From NCBI GenBank assembly GCA_024811115.1, contig JAKOGH010000896.1, positions 1-64,000 of the forward strand: a stretch of 64,000 nt of DNA, read 5' to 3'. The notes under the pieces were generated by a model. It made no database searches, was not told the origin of the DNA, and worked only from the letters and a program-made list of their open reading frames with translations. Source of the DNA: Terana coerulea. Lineage: Eukaryota > Basidiomycota > Agaricomycetes > Polyporales > Phanerochaetaceae. Made by a program: the position numbers and the translations under genes. Positions within the stretch are counted from its first letter, which is position 1, and the number at the start of each line of letters is the position of its first letter. This document shows, in pieces, positions 37,049 to 49,932 of this stretch.

Positions 37049-38549
37049 ATGTCACCCTGGCGCTTTGACGAACGGCGACGCCAGCCACACCAATGGACAC
37101 ACCAACGGACACACCAACGGCGTGAAGAAGCCCGTGCACGGCTTTGGTACCCGCGCGATCCATGTAGGCTCTGAGCCAAACCCGGAGACGGGCGCGGTCA
37201 TCCCGTCGATATCCCTGAGCACGACGTACAAGCAGGATGGCATAGGCAACCACAAGGTGCGTAGGCGCTCTCGCTGCTTTTCGCCGATTTCGTGGTGTGT
37301 GTTTCTGTGCCACCACATTTTCCGCAGCGCTACGTCAGAGCAGTTGAATTGATTCGTGTTTTTGTAGGGTTTTGAGTACTCTCGCTCAGGGCAACCCCAA
37401 CCGAAATGCCTTGGAGGAGACTCTTGCTTCGATAGAGGCCGGCGGTGCACACGCCCTGGCGTTTGCCTCGGGATCTGCAACCACGGCCACCGTCCTCCAG
37501 TCATTAGGGCCGAATGCGCATATAATCTCCGTGAACGATGTCTACGGCGGCACATTCCGTTACATGACCAAAGTCGCAAAAGTCAACCAAGGACTCGAAA
37601 CTTCATTCGTAGATTTGGAGAATGCAGAGGACGACGCTATCATTGCTGCCATTCAGCTGAATACCAAGGTCCGTCCTGCCTTCATTGCAATTCGTGCAGC
37701 TTTCTGACTTCCCGTGCCTGCAGCTGATATGGATAGAAACTCCCACCAACCCTACGCTCCGCCTAATCGACATCCCCCGCATCGTCTCCCTCGCCAAGTC
37801 CCACCCGGCCGCGCCCCTCGTGCTCGTCGACAACACCTTCCTCTCGCCCTTCTACCAGTCCCCGCTCCTGCAGGGCGCGGACATCGTCCTGCACAGCCTC
37901 ACGAAATACGTGAACGGGCACTCGGACGTCGTCATGGGCGCCCTGATTCTCCCCGCGCGGCACGCGGAGCTCGCCACGCAGCTGCGCTTCCTGCAGAACG
38001 CGATCGGCGCGGTGCCGAGCGCGTACGACAGCTGGCTCGCGCAGCGCGGCGCGAAGACACTGCACCTGCGCATGAAGGCGCACGGCGCGAACGCGCTCGC
38101 CGTCGCCCGCGCACTCGCGCGCTCCCCGCACGTCGAGCAGGTCATCTACCCCGGCCTCGCGTCGCACCCCGCGGCACGCGCTGGCCTACCAGTCACTCGC
38201 GCCACACGCGCGCCGCTTCGTCGACCAGTACACCCAGGCGCACGGCGCGGCGGACGGGTTCCCGTACGGCGGCATGGTCTCGTTCCGCATCCGCGGCGGG
38301 CTCGCGCAGGCGGACGCGTTCCTGCGCGCCGCGCGGCTCTTCACGCTCGCGGAGTCGCTCGGCGGCGTCGAGTCCCTCGCGGAGCACCCCGCGCAGATGA
38401 CGCACGGGAGCATCCCTGCGGCCGAGCGCGCGCTGCTCGGCATCTCGGACAACTTCGTCCGGCTGTCGGTCGGCGTCGAGGAGGAGGAGGACCTGGTCGC
38501 GGATGTCGAGCAGGCGCTCGAGGTAGCGGCGGGCACGTTTTCGCCGTAA
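37049..38549 (+). CDS. Cystathionine gamma-lyase (Cys/Met metabolism PLP enzyme)
   Basis: PLP-dependent cleavage of cystathionine to cysteine, ammonia and 2-oxobutyrate, part of transsulfuration in the cytosol. The N-terminus has a repeated NGHTNGHTNG linker, then GFGTRAIHVGSEPNPETGAV and IPSISLSTTYKQDG. EYSRSGNPNRNALE and YGGTFRY bind the cofactor. The PLP lysine lies in LHSLTKYVNGHSDVVMG. The C-terminal part reads AHGAADGFPYGGMVSFRIRG, ESLAEHPAQMTHGSI and DNFVRLSVGVE. Two introns of about 110 and 55 nt. Single-base slips sit at 37055-37057 (CCC), 37389-37391 (GGG) and 38167-38170 (CCCC). The start ATG 37049 is in frame only after the first is corrected. Cystathionine gamma-synthase is less likely given length and motif spacing. 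Confidence 0.9.
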
Positions 38550-39094
38550 ATGGCTGTTGGCTGGACTGCATGACTTTACGATGACACTTTTGGATGTTCC
38601 CCTCTCAATGCTTTCGCACTGTAATTGTTTGTCTCATATAGATGTCTATCATACTTTCGATGTATTGAAACTTCAGGAATCCGTCGTGCATTTAATGGGC
38701 TGGGTAATTTTGGGTGTTGGTTTCTAGTTGATGTGTGGTTTGTTATTATGTGAGGTAAGCTAAGGAAGCGGCATGAGATTAGGAGGGGGACATGAATAGA
38801 AAGAGGATATTGAGGCAGTACCGTTGTGTGCCACTAGCTCTCTTGCTACCAGAGCGGTGTACCGCTTTTGACTCACAAGACAGACCGAATCGCGCGGTCG
38901 CAGCGTTAAAATCTGACGGAATAGAAATGGCACAAGCCGTAGGTATGTAGAACGCGCGTCGCACAACGCAAGTATATGATTTATGCCGTAACAGTACACA
39001 TGTATAACCATAAAGCCCACTGAGATGCAAGATAAATAACGCTCTAGAGTGCGTGTAGCGGACAGAGTGTGAAGCAACGATTCTCAGCAGAAGC
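38550..39094. other. Convergent 3' intergenic region
   Basis: T/G-rich 3' flank of cystathionine gamma-lyase and 3' side of manganese peroxidase. No gene is seen. Confidence 0.4.
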
Positions 39095-40477
<1,383 letters not shown>

Positions 40478-42436
40478 TGCTAAGTCGAGAGCGAAGGTGG
40501 AGAAAGGGGAGTGAGGATAGGCGAGCGAGAAACTCGTTGTCCTGAGGAGTGATGCCTGAGTGTAGAACCCGGTTGTCCTGAAGATTGTAGGCAGTACGCG
40601 TCCTAGCTTTTATACCTCTCCGCGTACAGCCATGACTTCATCGTCCGCCACACGTCCAGCTATGGATGAGTGGTGAGCAGCGTGGTGCAGATTGTTGTTT
40701 TCCCCGAACTCACAGGACTGTGGGTGACCGCCCTCCGGGCCCGCCTGCACAGGCCCTTCACTACGCCGTCACAACCAGCAGTCAATCTCGCTTTCAGCAA
40801 GGTTGGCGGTACTGGGTGTGCTCTCAGGCGACCGTAGCGCGATGCTCCAATCGCGTACCGCGGGTTTGGATGGCTCACAGGAGTGTGAGTAGACGGGAGC
40901 CGACGACGCTGTGGTTGCGTGGTAAATACGAGTCCATTTACCAGTCTGCTGGGGCGTTTGGCGTCCAGAGGGCAGGACACTGTGATTCTCCTCGTGCTGG
41001 CGCTGTTCAGTGAGGAATCGCTTCCCAAAGGTGGGTGGAGGGAGACTCGGGAGACTCGGTTATGACCAGGTTCAGCAGCAAAAGTTGTGGGAGAGCATAG
41101 TGACCATGGACGTGAGACCCAGGGGAATGGGACTGCACCAGTGAGGCGGTGTTGGCGCAAAATTTGTCGATTGTATCCATGCCTGTCTGGCGGTCATTGC
41201 ACCCAGCAATTGGAGCGTCGCAACGCAGGCCCCATGGTTGCATAGTTTGGTCCAAAGAACAGTGACCTCCCTGCTGAGGTAAACCAGCCGACGAACAAGC
41301 AATTCGACCCTTTGTAAGATGTGCGGACGAGACTCGCAGTGTACTCGTTGAATGCGCTTCGTGAAACGATCAGATATGATTGGCGTGTTGACAGCGAGAG
41401 AGTCGAGGCTTACCGACACCATACGGTTCCATGAGAGGATGTGCGGGCGGTTCCGTGGTACTGGTTGTTGGTAGGAATAACGTTCGGCGATGAGGGACAT
41501 TGGCCAGCTCTATTTTCACAAGCGGAGTGAGCACATGTCCAAAAATAGAGGATTCATTCTCTTGGATGTCTGTCAAACTTCGTGATTTGACAAGGATGCT
41601 TAAAGCCACTCCCAGCCTATGAGGATGTCTCGGGACTGCCAGCACCCACGGCACCGAGGGCGACTGACTGCCGGGTTCCGAGTGGGAAAATGTTGTAGAA
41701 ATATACACTCACGTCTGATTTGAAGGACCCGATACAACCTTTCCGGCTTCGGCCAGTCAAACGCAGTGCAAATGAGCATATTGCTGAACGAGACAAGCAA
41801 GATGTAGGGGGCCGTCCGGTGTAGGTAGGTTTACATGGATAGGAGGCCATATGGGAAGTAATCTGCATGCTCTTTCCCATGATGTGACACTGAAAGAGAG
41901 GTCAGCAGTCAGGAGCTGTAACATTGCTGCGATAAGTTTGAACCTTACTCTGTATTCAATACTGCAGGACAACATGGACAGGTTATTCTACATGCCGTAT
42001 CGTGCCCCTCGCAGTCACGGTCGAAGTGTAAGTGCGGTAAGCGCTCATACGAACGAACTAGCCATGCTGCATCATTGTGCGTGGCATGATGTTTGGCTTT
42101 ACCAGTTTTGGCGTGCGTATACTTGGTACTTACGCGTACGGACAAGTCATCGGTGATCGAAACCCTGAGCCGAGACAGTAAACACAATGATTTTAACACG
42201 TGCCAAGTTGCAAGACTTGGAGTTGGCTGCTTGTTGGCAGTGCTCAGCTAGGGCCAAAATATTGCTAGGTGGTTTGGAGCATTTGCTGACAATTCACAAC
42301 GAGTGGCGTGCCATTAATTATAAAAGTTACATAGAATGACAGAAACCCGTTTATCCCTATGTAGTATGTACCAGGGTAGTCTGGGTAGAGAAAAGTAGAG
42401 AAAAGCGACAAAAAGACAATCTGAGGCTTGACAAAA
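40478..42436. other. Large intergenic region, no supported gene
   Basis: Contains the MnP promoter. Minus-strand fragments such as LRLTGRSRKGCIGSFKSD (about 41700-41800) are open but do not splice into a recognisable protein. It could be a decayed gene or transposon. I see no repeat partner inside the window. Confidence 0.35.
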
Positions 42437-42521
42437 TCCTTCGAGCCGGGATCGAACCAGCGACCTCAAGATTAATATATCCCATTACAGTCTCGCGCTC
42501 TTCCAACTGAGCTATCGAAGG
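42437..42521 (-). tRNA. tRNA-Tyr(GTA) with 12-nt intron
   Basis: Acceptor CCTTCGA pairs with TCGAAGG, with discriminator A and the eukaryotic C1-G72 pair of tRNA-Tyr. D-arm AGCTCAGTTGGAAGAGC. Anticodon stem CGAGA/TCTTG, with loop CTGTAA and anticodon GTA. A 12-nt intron (42473-42484) follows position 37. T-arm GCTGGTTCGATCCCGGC. It lies only 117 bp upstream of the eIF3g start codon, on the opposite strand. Confidence 0.93.
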
Positions 42522-42638
42522 ATACCTGTATAGTCTTTAAATACATATAACATGATATGCGCAATGTTTTGAGGTCAAAGAGATTTCTCGCGAGTGTCTC
42601 TGCTCATCTGCTTTCACATACTCTATCTTGCCGCTACC

Positions 42639-43840
42639 ATGGCCAGCACGTACGTTCCCGTCAATGCGAAATTCTGACAATACAAGGCTAACCAAAGCGT
42701 AGAGCACCAAAAACCTCCTGGGCGGACGACGTCGACGAGCTCGGTGAGCCATGAAGCCGGGCTGAGTAGGCGGAATGATTACTAAGGCCAGAGGTTTGCA
42801 GAGCAGCCTAAAGGAGAGGACTATGTGGACGAGAATGGGATTCGGACGACCGTCGAGTACACCGTGAACGATGAGGGCAAGAAGGTCAAGGTACGCCTCC
42901 CATTACTGGCTTCATATTGCCCACATGACCTGAACGGGACACACTTGACGCGACGCAGATTACACGCAAGGTCAAGCGGGTGTTGCAGAAGACCGTCGTA
43001 GACCACAGCGTCGCCGAGCGCAAAGCGTGGGCAAAGTTCGGGCAAGAGAAAGGCAACAAGCCAGGGCCGGACAGGGCGACCACCACCGTCGGAGAGGCGG
43101 TCATGCTGAAGCTGAGTGCCGGCAACAAGGTGCGCTCGCCTGACTCTTCTCATAATGCGGGAGCTGAGCCATGGATAATGCGTGTAGCAAACGGAAGCCG
43201 AAGCGTCCGCAGAAGCAACGGTCAAGGCTAGCCTGCAAAAGGCTGGTGCAGGCAAGGTCCTGTGTCGTCTGTGTAAAGGTGATCACTTCACCGCGAAATG
43301 TCCATACAAGGACTCTCTCGCCGGTGTCGACATCGCAGGTAGGTTCCATCGTACACTCAAGGGACGTTACCCGTACTCACGATGTGCAGCGGACGCTCCT
43401 CCCCCTGATAACGATGCCGCGGAGCCGTCCGCACCCACCACCGGCGGCAAGTACGTTCCTCCTTCTATGCGTGCCGGCGGGCGCGGCGCCGGGGAGGCCA
43501 TGGGCCGGCCAGGAGGCAATCGCGACGACATGCCCACGCTGCGTGTCACGAACATCAGCGAGGATACCGAAGAGAACGACTTGCGCGACCTGTTCGGCGG
43601 ATTCGGCCGCGTGGCGAGGGTCTACGTCGGTCGCGATAGAGAGACAGGTGCCGGCAAGGGCTTCGCGTTTGTCAGTTTCGAAGAAAAGTCGGCCGCGCAG
43701 AAGGCTATGGACAAGCTGCATGGCCGCGGTTACGACAACCTCATCCTGAGCGTGCAGTGGTCGCGTACGTCATCTGTTCATTCTTGCACCTGGTGGTCGC
43801 TCACACCGGGCCGTTCACAGAGCCCAGAGAGCAACGGTAA
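42639..43840 (+). CDS. TIF35: Eukaryotic translation initiation factor 3 subunit G
   Basis: RNA-binding subunit of eIF3, needed for scanning and re-initiation. Seven exons. The first is only MAST (start ATG 42639), then KTSWADDVDEL, QPKGEDYVDENGIRTTVEYT and VKRVLQKTVVDHSVAERKAW, all typical of the eIF3g N-terminal domain. A zinc knuckle CRLCKGDHFTAKCPYKDSL follows. The C-terminal RRM has RNP2-like LRVTNISEDT and RNP1-like KGFAFVSFEE. It ends ILSVQWSQPREQR with stop TAA at 43838, after an intron of 55 nt. All junctions are clean and no frame break is seen. Confidence 0.94.
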
Positions 43841-44024
43841 AAATAGGACGACCATTGTGCATCTGCGGGATGTGATATTACCCATTGTTGTAATATATGC
43901 TCATTCATTTGAATACTTCCAGAGTCAGATGGCAAAGGTCAAGAGGTACGACTTGAGATAACAGTTTTGCAACAAAGGCTGCTCCACAGTTGACTATCAA
44001 TTAAACACAATGCTACCACAGGAT

Positions 44025-45264
44025 CTACTGCAATGTTTCGCCTATCCATTTCTCGATCACATCCTCAGCAATCTGGATGTTGTTCAGCTCCAAGAACATC
44101 ATGTGGGCATTCCCAAAAATACCAGCATCCGCCAACTGTATGTGCCTCACCGGGACGCCAGCCTCCGCCAGAAACTGCACGCTGCAGTTGTCGTAGATCG
44201 CATGATAGCTCGACTGCGACGTCACGACAAGGGTCGGGATGTGCGCCAGGTTGACGAGCTTCCGCGGAGGATTGGTGCCTTGCTGGAAGCAAGCAAAGTT
44301 CGTGCTTGGGTCTGCGCTGACCACTACGGGTTGCAGATTTGCTGAAGAGTTGATGGGCGGGGAGAAGGTGAGTGGGATTTCGGTGAGCCCGTACGGACGC
44401 GCTGGGCCGAGTGGTGGAACTACTGCGTTCGTGAAGGGCGGCCCGGCGGGCTCGAGGGCGACTATGGCGCGGACCAGTTCAGGGCGTGCATCGCCGAGGA
44501 TCCACCCGTATTGGCCTGACTGCGAGTGTGTGAGAAGGATTGCGGGCTTTGATCCTGTGAGTGCGTGTGCGGAGAGTGGGCAATGAGCGAAGTACTTACT
44601 CCGATTTTGTCGAGCAGAGCGCTGCCGGCACCCAACATCTTCACGCTGCCCTCAGCCTCGGAGACGAGTGATTGCAGCGTCGACTTGTAGAACTCATCGA
44701 AGATGGGGTCTCCCGCAGTGCCGTTGCCTGGCCACTGCGTATGCAACCGGGCCTGCGGCCACAGGTTGTACAGCTGCACAGCGGTGAAGTGCGACGAGAT
44801 TGTGACGGTGTCGTAGCTCGACAGTGCGCCGTCGATCCCCTCCTGCCATGCAGATCGGGCTCGCGCTGGATGGTCAACAACGTATATCTACGCCACACAC
44901 CTGGTCAGCTACGACATCGACTGCCAGCTCGCGTCGTAGTTCTCACCTCGTAGCCCTTGCTCATGAAGTGGTCTGCCCAGCCCAAGCGTCCGTCAGGCGT
45001 GTTCAGGAAGTTCGTCCCGGTCATGCCGTGTCCATGGATCAGGACGAGGGGATACCGCTGGGTCACTTTCTCGGGGACGAGGTGTTCGACGTACATCTGC
45101 CCGTGGGCGAGCTGCGAGGCGTTCTGCGGTACATATTCACCGCCGACATAGAAGTACGAGCGGCGGTGCAATACGCCAGGCGGTGCCCTGCCGCGAGCTG
45201 CGGCTATTTGCGCCAACCACAGCTGTAGCAGGCAAGCCAAAGCAACGACGAAGATATTGGGCAT
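44025..45264 (-). CDS. Secreted alpha/beta hydrolase
   Basis: The start ATG 45264 gives a signal peptide MPNIFVVALACLLQLWLAQI. The fold is shown by YPLVLIHGHGMTGTNFL (oxyanion-hole loop) and ADHFMSKGYEIYVVDQPARA. The nucleophile elbow is LLTHSQSGQYGW (Ser in HSQSG). The acid is probably in PTLVVTSQSSYHAIYDN or nearby, and the His in DAGIFGNAHMMFLELNN. Three or more exons, with introns near 44886-44945 and 44545-44600. Stop at 44025. The family resembles lipase-like or esterase proteins found in many ascomycetes and basidiomycetes. The substrate is unknown. It converges with eIF3g, with 184 bp between stops. Confidence 0.85.
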
Positions 45265-46827
45265 GGCGGAACGGGAGCCAGGTCGGCGTGGCTGGCGTGG
45301 AGAGCTACTCGTCTGGTATAAGAACTTCTGTGCTGACAACTCAGCGCTCGAACGGCCGAATGGATTATGTCAAGAAGCTCGGAAGCGTGCTATGCTTGCA
45401 AATACACGTTTGAACTTATTCACTCGGCGATAAAGTTCGCTCGTGCGCCTTGCTCTCTGATCGGCGTCGAATGTTGAGTGCATCTTTATGATCCCGTGCA
45501 GCGTAGTTGCGACACTTTTAGTATCAGAACCTACACAGATTACAAGGACCTGATGGAACGCACCACTCATGATGCATGGTTCAGACAAGTCGGGATTGAA
45601 TACTGAATATTGAGTACTAAGTATTGAATCCGTATTTACTGGACAAAGACGAAAGAAGTGGCGCACCCCTGAGGCCCGCTGGTCCATTACAACTTGATTA
45701 AACGAGTGGCATCACACGTGCATTATAATACTCTGAGATTGAATTTTGTAGATCCAGGTATAGCATACTTTTTACATGAACTTGGTTGGTGCTGCAGTGA
45801 CAGGCAAGCGAGCGGTTTTTCTTTTCAGAGCTGCTACTACGATCACTCCCGAGCGGGGAATCGAACCTTGTTCTCGCGGTGGCGCGCAAGCCATCGGCGG
45901 CAGATCTGGAACGTCTGCCTGCGTCCGCTTTTGATCGGACGCCCCTTGGTCCGCTTGCAATCCGTTTCCGAATGCGCTCGATCCGAGTCGCGACCTCCTT
46001 CCAGCGACCCACTTTGAATGCCTGCGTTTATCTTATCCAGTCCTCAACTCGTCCGTCTTACACACATTTCCGTGCATTTCCATGCGAATGACTGTCTTCA
46101 TGCCAACAAGGCTGCTCGACCAACGTACTAGTACTCGGAACATCGGAAAGGTGAGTCTCTGCTTTTCTGCACGAGCCATTGGCTCCTAACGATTTTGAGG
46201 GACAGTGGCGGTCAAAATGCTGGTGCTGGGAATTGTCGAGTAAACTGGGCGATCAAAAAGATAATTAGTCTTAACGAGCCCTAATGAGGAGGATAGCAAT
46301 TGGGACTGGTAGGAGGCAACAAACTCGCCAGCGTCTACGCGGAAACTCGTCGGCGTCTACAGAAACTCGAACTCGCTCGGGATATGCCGGTGGAACTGGA
46401 AGTCGCTATACAAGAACATCCGGCTGGCTGACACTGCCATCGATATTGAGAATGGCCACAGGCAGATGCTCTCACAATGTTTGCTGAAGGTAACTTATCT
46501 GAGGGCCTACCTATGTTTGTTTCTTCGCCCGTTTTGGCAGCCGCTTGTCACGTGCCTCGGCCTTCAACGAAGGAAGACGCCCGTGAGAACAAAATAGCAC
46601 TAATCACAGTAAAAAGATATAAATTAGCATATATTGAGCGCGATTAGCCTTACAGAAGGGACAGAAAGAGCGCGAGTATGAGAACAAGAGTGAGATATGA
46701 CGAACGAGTCCAGGATTTAGCACAAATAAAGCAGATTTACCGTTAATCTACCTTAATGAACCCTATTTGACGCGCCCGGTCCGAGTCCGAGTACACAGAC
46801 GCCCAGCTCCACTATTTTGTCCGACTA
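45265..46827. other. Repeat-rich intergenic region left of MITE
   Basis: No gene supported. A minus-strand B-box-like GGTTCGATTCC at about 45857-45867 lies in a sequence that does not fold as a full tRNA. An open stretch near 46320-46430 could be a transposon scrap. Confidence 0.35.
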
Positions 46828-47382
46828 CAGTGCTTTGCATAACAAACGACAGTCGCCGAAATTTCGTCGCTTGTTTGTCCTGTACAAATATTCCCTTATT
46901 AGGTGAAAATGATCGTCACATCCAGTCACCGTGCCTGGCTTGAGCAACGCAGCGTGACGGTCGCGACCAGTGTCTCCACCGTGTCCTCTAGAGTCTACGC
47001 TTGCTGTCGTTCACCTACAGCGTCCTCTATGGTGCGACTACAACTCGTGCATTATAGAGCATATTAGCCACGGTGTATATCACGCCTGTATTGAGCCGGA
47101 ATTGGCCGAAAAGCTCCAATTCCGAGTCCCTGCCAAAATCAGAGAGCGCCGGCCCCATTTTGAGGCGTTTATTGTGGTATTTATCGCAGCTAATATGCTC
47201 TTATACCGCCTCTCGTGTATTGCTGAATGTACCTTGGCGGTTTGTTGGCGGCACTCCCAGAGCTGAAGACGAGTGACACGAGCTCTGGATGTGACAATCA
47301 TTTTCACCTAATAAGGGAATGTTTGTACAGGACAAACAAGCGACGAAATTTCGGCGACTGTCGTTTGTTATGCAAAGCACTG
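46828..47382. mobile_element. MITE with 98-bp terminal inverted repeats, Tc1/pogo-like ends
   Basis: The ends 46828-46925 and 47285-47382 are inverted repeats of 98 bp with about two mismatches. The outer ends read CAGTGCTTTGC... and the element is flanked on both sides by TA (46826-46827 and 47383-47384). TA duplication and CAGTG termini are hallmarks of Tc1/mariner/pogo elements. The interior of about 360 bp encodes no transposase, so it is a non-autonomous copy. It lies 184 bp upstream of the first SDR gene. The near-identical TIRs suggest fairly recent insertion. Confidence 0.85.
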
Positions 47383-47565
47383 TAAGGACCTTCATACCTA
47401 ACGATTAACTACTGCATCTGAGAGGCGGGACCGCAATGCGATGGTGTGTCGACAATAGTGGGAGCACCGCAGTGCTGACCCATCCTGCAAACGTATAAAT
47501 GTTCGTCATGGTCTACTGTCTCCTCATTTCGCATCTTCCACCACCACATCGCCTCTACGACCATA

Positions 47566-48874
47566 ATGCCACTGGCAGCAGTCACAAAAGGAAAGGTCCT
47601 TTTCACTGGTGCGAACGGCTATGTCGCGCTTTGGGTGGTCAAGACTCTGCTTAGCCAGGGCTTCTCCGTTCGCGGCACTGTCCGCTCCGAAAGCAAGGTC
47701 GGCCATTTGAAGGAGACGTTCAAGGAGTATGATAACCAGCTTGAAGTCATCATCGTCCCCGATATTACTGTGGTATGTGTACAGCTCACTTATTTCACCA
47801 CACCACCGCTATCCTATCTCCTGCTTCCTAAAAGCTGCACTTTTTATTCGATAACACGTTCTCTATCAGGAAATGGAACCTATGCTGACCGACTTTACTC
47901 ATTTCAATAGGAAGGCGCGTTCGATGAAGCCGTGAACGGTGTTGATGCCATTGCGCATACCGCCTCGCCTTGCCACTTTAATGCGAAGGGCCCACATGAA
48001 CTCATCGCTCCCACCGTTGCCGGCACAGGTTCCGTCCTCCTCTCCGCACTGAAACATGCGAACGACACCGTTAAGCGGGGAGCCATCACCTCTTCACGCG
48101 CCGCCGTCGTGAACCTGTCACCGTCGCCCAGGATTTACTCTTGAGGTGGACTGGGACACGCATAGCGTCAAGGAGGTGGAAGATAAGGGTGAGGCCGCCA
48201 CCGCCGTGGACAAGTACCGCGCGAGCAAGGCCTTGGCGGAGCGTGCAGCGTGGGCGTTCGCGGAGAACAACAAGGAGAAGATTAACTTCGACGTCGTAAC
48301 GATAAACCCGCCGTTTGTGTATGGACCGTTCCTGCACGAGGTCGATAAGCTCGAGAACTTGAACATGAGCGTGAGCGATTGGTACAACACGGTTGTCAAG
48401 GGCAGCAAAACTGACGAGCAGCTTCTCGCGATCACATATGTGTCTTCTGCCAATATCATACGCATCACGACTTCGGGACCGTGTTGACAGCCCTTGAATT
48501 GCAGCTCCTCCTGGGCTGACATTCGCGACCTCAGCCTCGCGCACGCCCTTGCGCTCCACAAGGAGGCGGCGGGCGGCGAGCGCATCATCATCTCACTGGG
48601 TGCCTGGAACTGGCAGGACTTTGGTGCGCCTATATCCACAGTGATCCCTTGACTTTGGCGTCGCTGATGTTTACTGCGCCCAGTGTCCGCCGCGCATAAG
48701 TACGATTTGAAGTTACCCGCAGGGAACACGTCGTACGACCCCGAGACGGCGACGTACGCGACTCACTATAACACCGCAAAAGCGAGCTGTACCCTTGGTC
48801 TGCAGTAAATCAGCTTGGAACAAACGACGATCGACATGCTGAATCAATTCCGGGAGAAGGGCTGGATCCAGTAG
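47566..48874 (+). pseudogene. SDR copy 1, probable pseudogene
   Basis: Extended short-chain dehydrogenase/reductase (Gre2/dihydroflavonol-reductase-like). N-terminal Rossmann motif FTGANGYVALWVVKTLL, then [20 protein letters not shown], active-site KYRASKALAERAAW and INPPFVYGPFLHEVDKL. The C-terminal exons read SSWADIRDLSLAHALALHKE and HKYDLKLPAGNTSYDPETAT. Three defects are seen: a frame break near 48135; an AT where the fourth-exon donor should be GT (48436-48437, matching the phase of the other copies); and an in-frame TAA at 48806-48808 where paralogs have Tyr (LQYRSLEE). The last two are not homopolymer errors. The first 66 codons and the splice layout match its paralogs. It may still be transcribed. 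Confidence 0.75.
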
Positions 48875-49099
48875 ATGGACGGTCCTAGGTGGCACAAAGT
48901 GTAACCCGTGTTATACAATTAGGATTCCAGATTTTTGCTCGTGAAATATTTGTGCTTGACATTCATCCAGAAACTAGAAACACCATCAATTTGATTGTCC
49001 AAATTCTGGCCACATTCCAGTGTTACATGGTGCATCCCGAACTTTTGCGCCTCGGACCAGCATTCCATTCCATATATATCCCCTCCGCAAACACCCTCG

Positions 49100-49932
49100 G
49101 GTTCGATTCCCGGCCATCATAACGCTTCCTGACGAATTGCCCAATTTTCCTCTTATATAGACTTTAGCACGCCCAGGGTTCAATTCTCGGCTGCGGTGCA
49201 TATCCCTCTGTCACCAGCAGTCCATCAAGCCCTTTCTACAGACCTTCCCGGGTTCGATTCCCAACCACTCTTGCAGTAATATTTCCTGACGAGTCTAATT
49301 CATCACGTCTGTAGCACGTCCCGGGTTCAATTCCCGGTCGCGCAGCATATTCCTCTCCAGCAGTCCATCATATTTCTTCTACAGATACTCCCGGGTTCGA
49401 TCCCCGACCACTCTTGCAGTAATATTTCCCGACGAACCCATTTTATCCCTTCTGTAGCACGTCCCGGGTTCGATTCCCTGTTGCGCTGCATATTCATGCC
49501 CAGCAGTCCATATCTCTTCTACAGATACTCCCGGGTTCGATTCCCGACCACTCTTGCGGTAGTATTTCCTGACGAGCCCGTTTTATCCCTTCTGTAGCAC
49601 GTCCCGGGTTCAATTCCCGGCTGCGGCTCATATGAATACCCCTCTCTTAAAGACTCCCCAGCAATCCCTTTATCTCTTCTACAGACACCCCCGGGTTCGA
49701 TTCCCGACCACTTTTTCAGTAAACGCTTCCTGACGAGTAGCCCAGATTATTCCTTCTGTAGCATGTCCCGGGTTCAATTCCTGGCTGCGGGACGTATCCT
49801 TCATTGACACCAGCAGTATCTTTTTAACAAACGCACGGGGGTTCGATTCCCGACATACACGACTCTCATCAAAGGTTCAGTCGCTTCGATGTGCATGTTG
49901 GTTGACAACCACTTGCCTGACGCTTCGATTCT
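49100..49932 (+). repeat. Array of twelve B-box-like (T-arm) sites at tRNA-length spacing
   Basis: GGTTCRATTCC-type boxes occur at 49100, 49177, 49251, 49324, 49394, 49467, 49534, 49607, 49694, 49771, 49840 and a degenerate one at 49922. Intervals are 67-87 bp, mostly 70-77. Two unit types alternate: TACTCCCGGGTTCGATTCC followed by CGACCACTCTTGCAGTAATA, and GTCCCGGGTTCAATTCCCGG followed by CTGCG. Each box sits in a palindromic T-arm (CCGGG...CCCGG). No A-box, anticodon arm or matching acceptor is found, so these are not tRNA genes. The sequence resembles repeated tRNA 3' halves, or a cluster of TFIIIC-binding sites. Confidence 0.85.

Noticed and set aside
40660..42200. Several overlapping minus-strand frames suggesting a gene
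   Set aside because: They cannot be spliced into a coherent protein, and no motif is recognised.
45840..45920. tRNA-like sequence on the minus strand with GGTTCGATTCC
   Set aside because: The T-stem does not pair properly and no acceptor or anticodon stem can be formed. It is probably a tRNA remnant or chance B-box.
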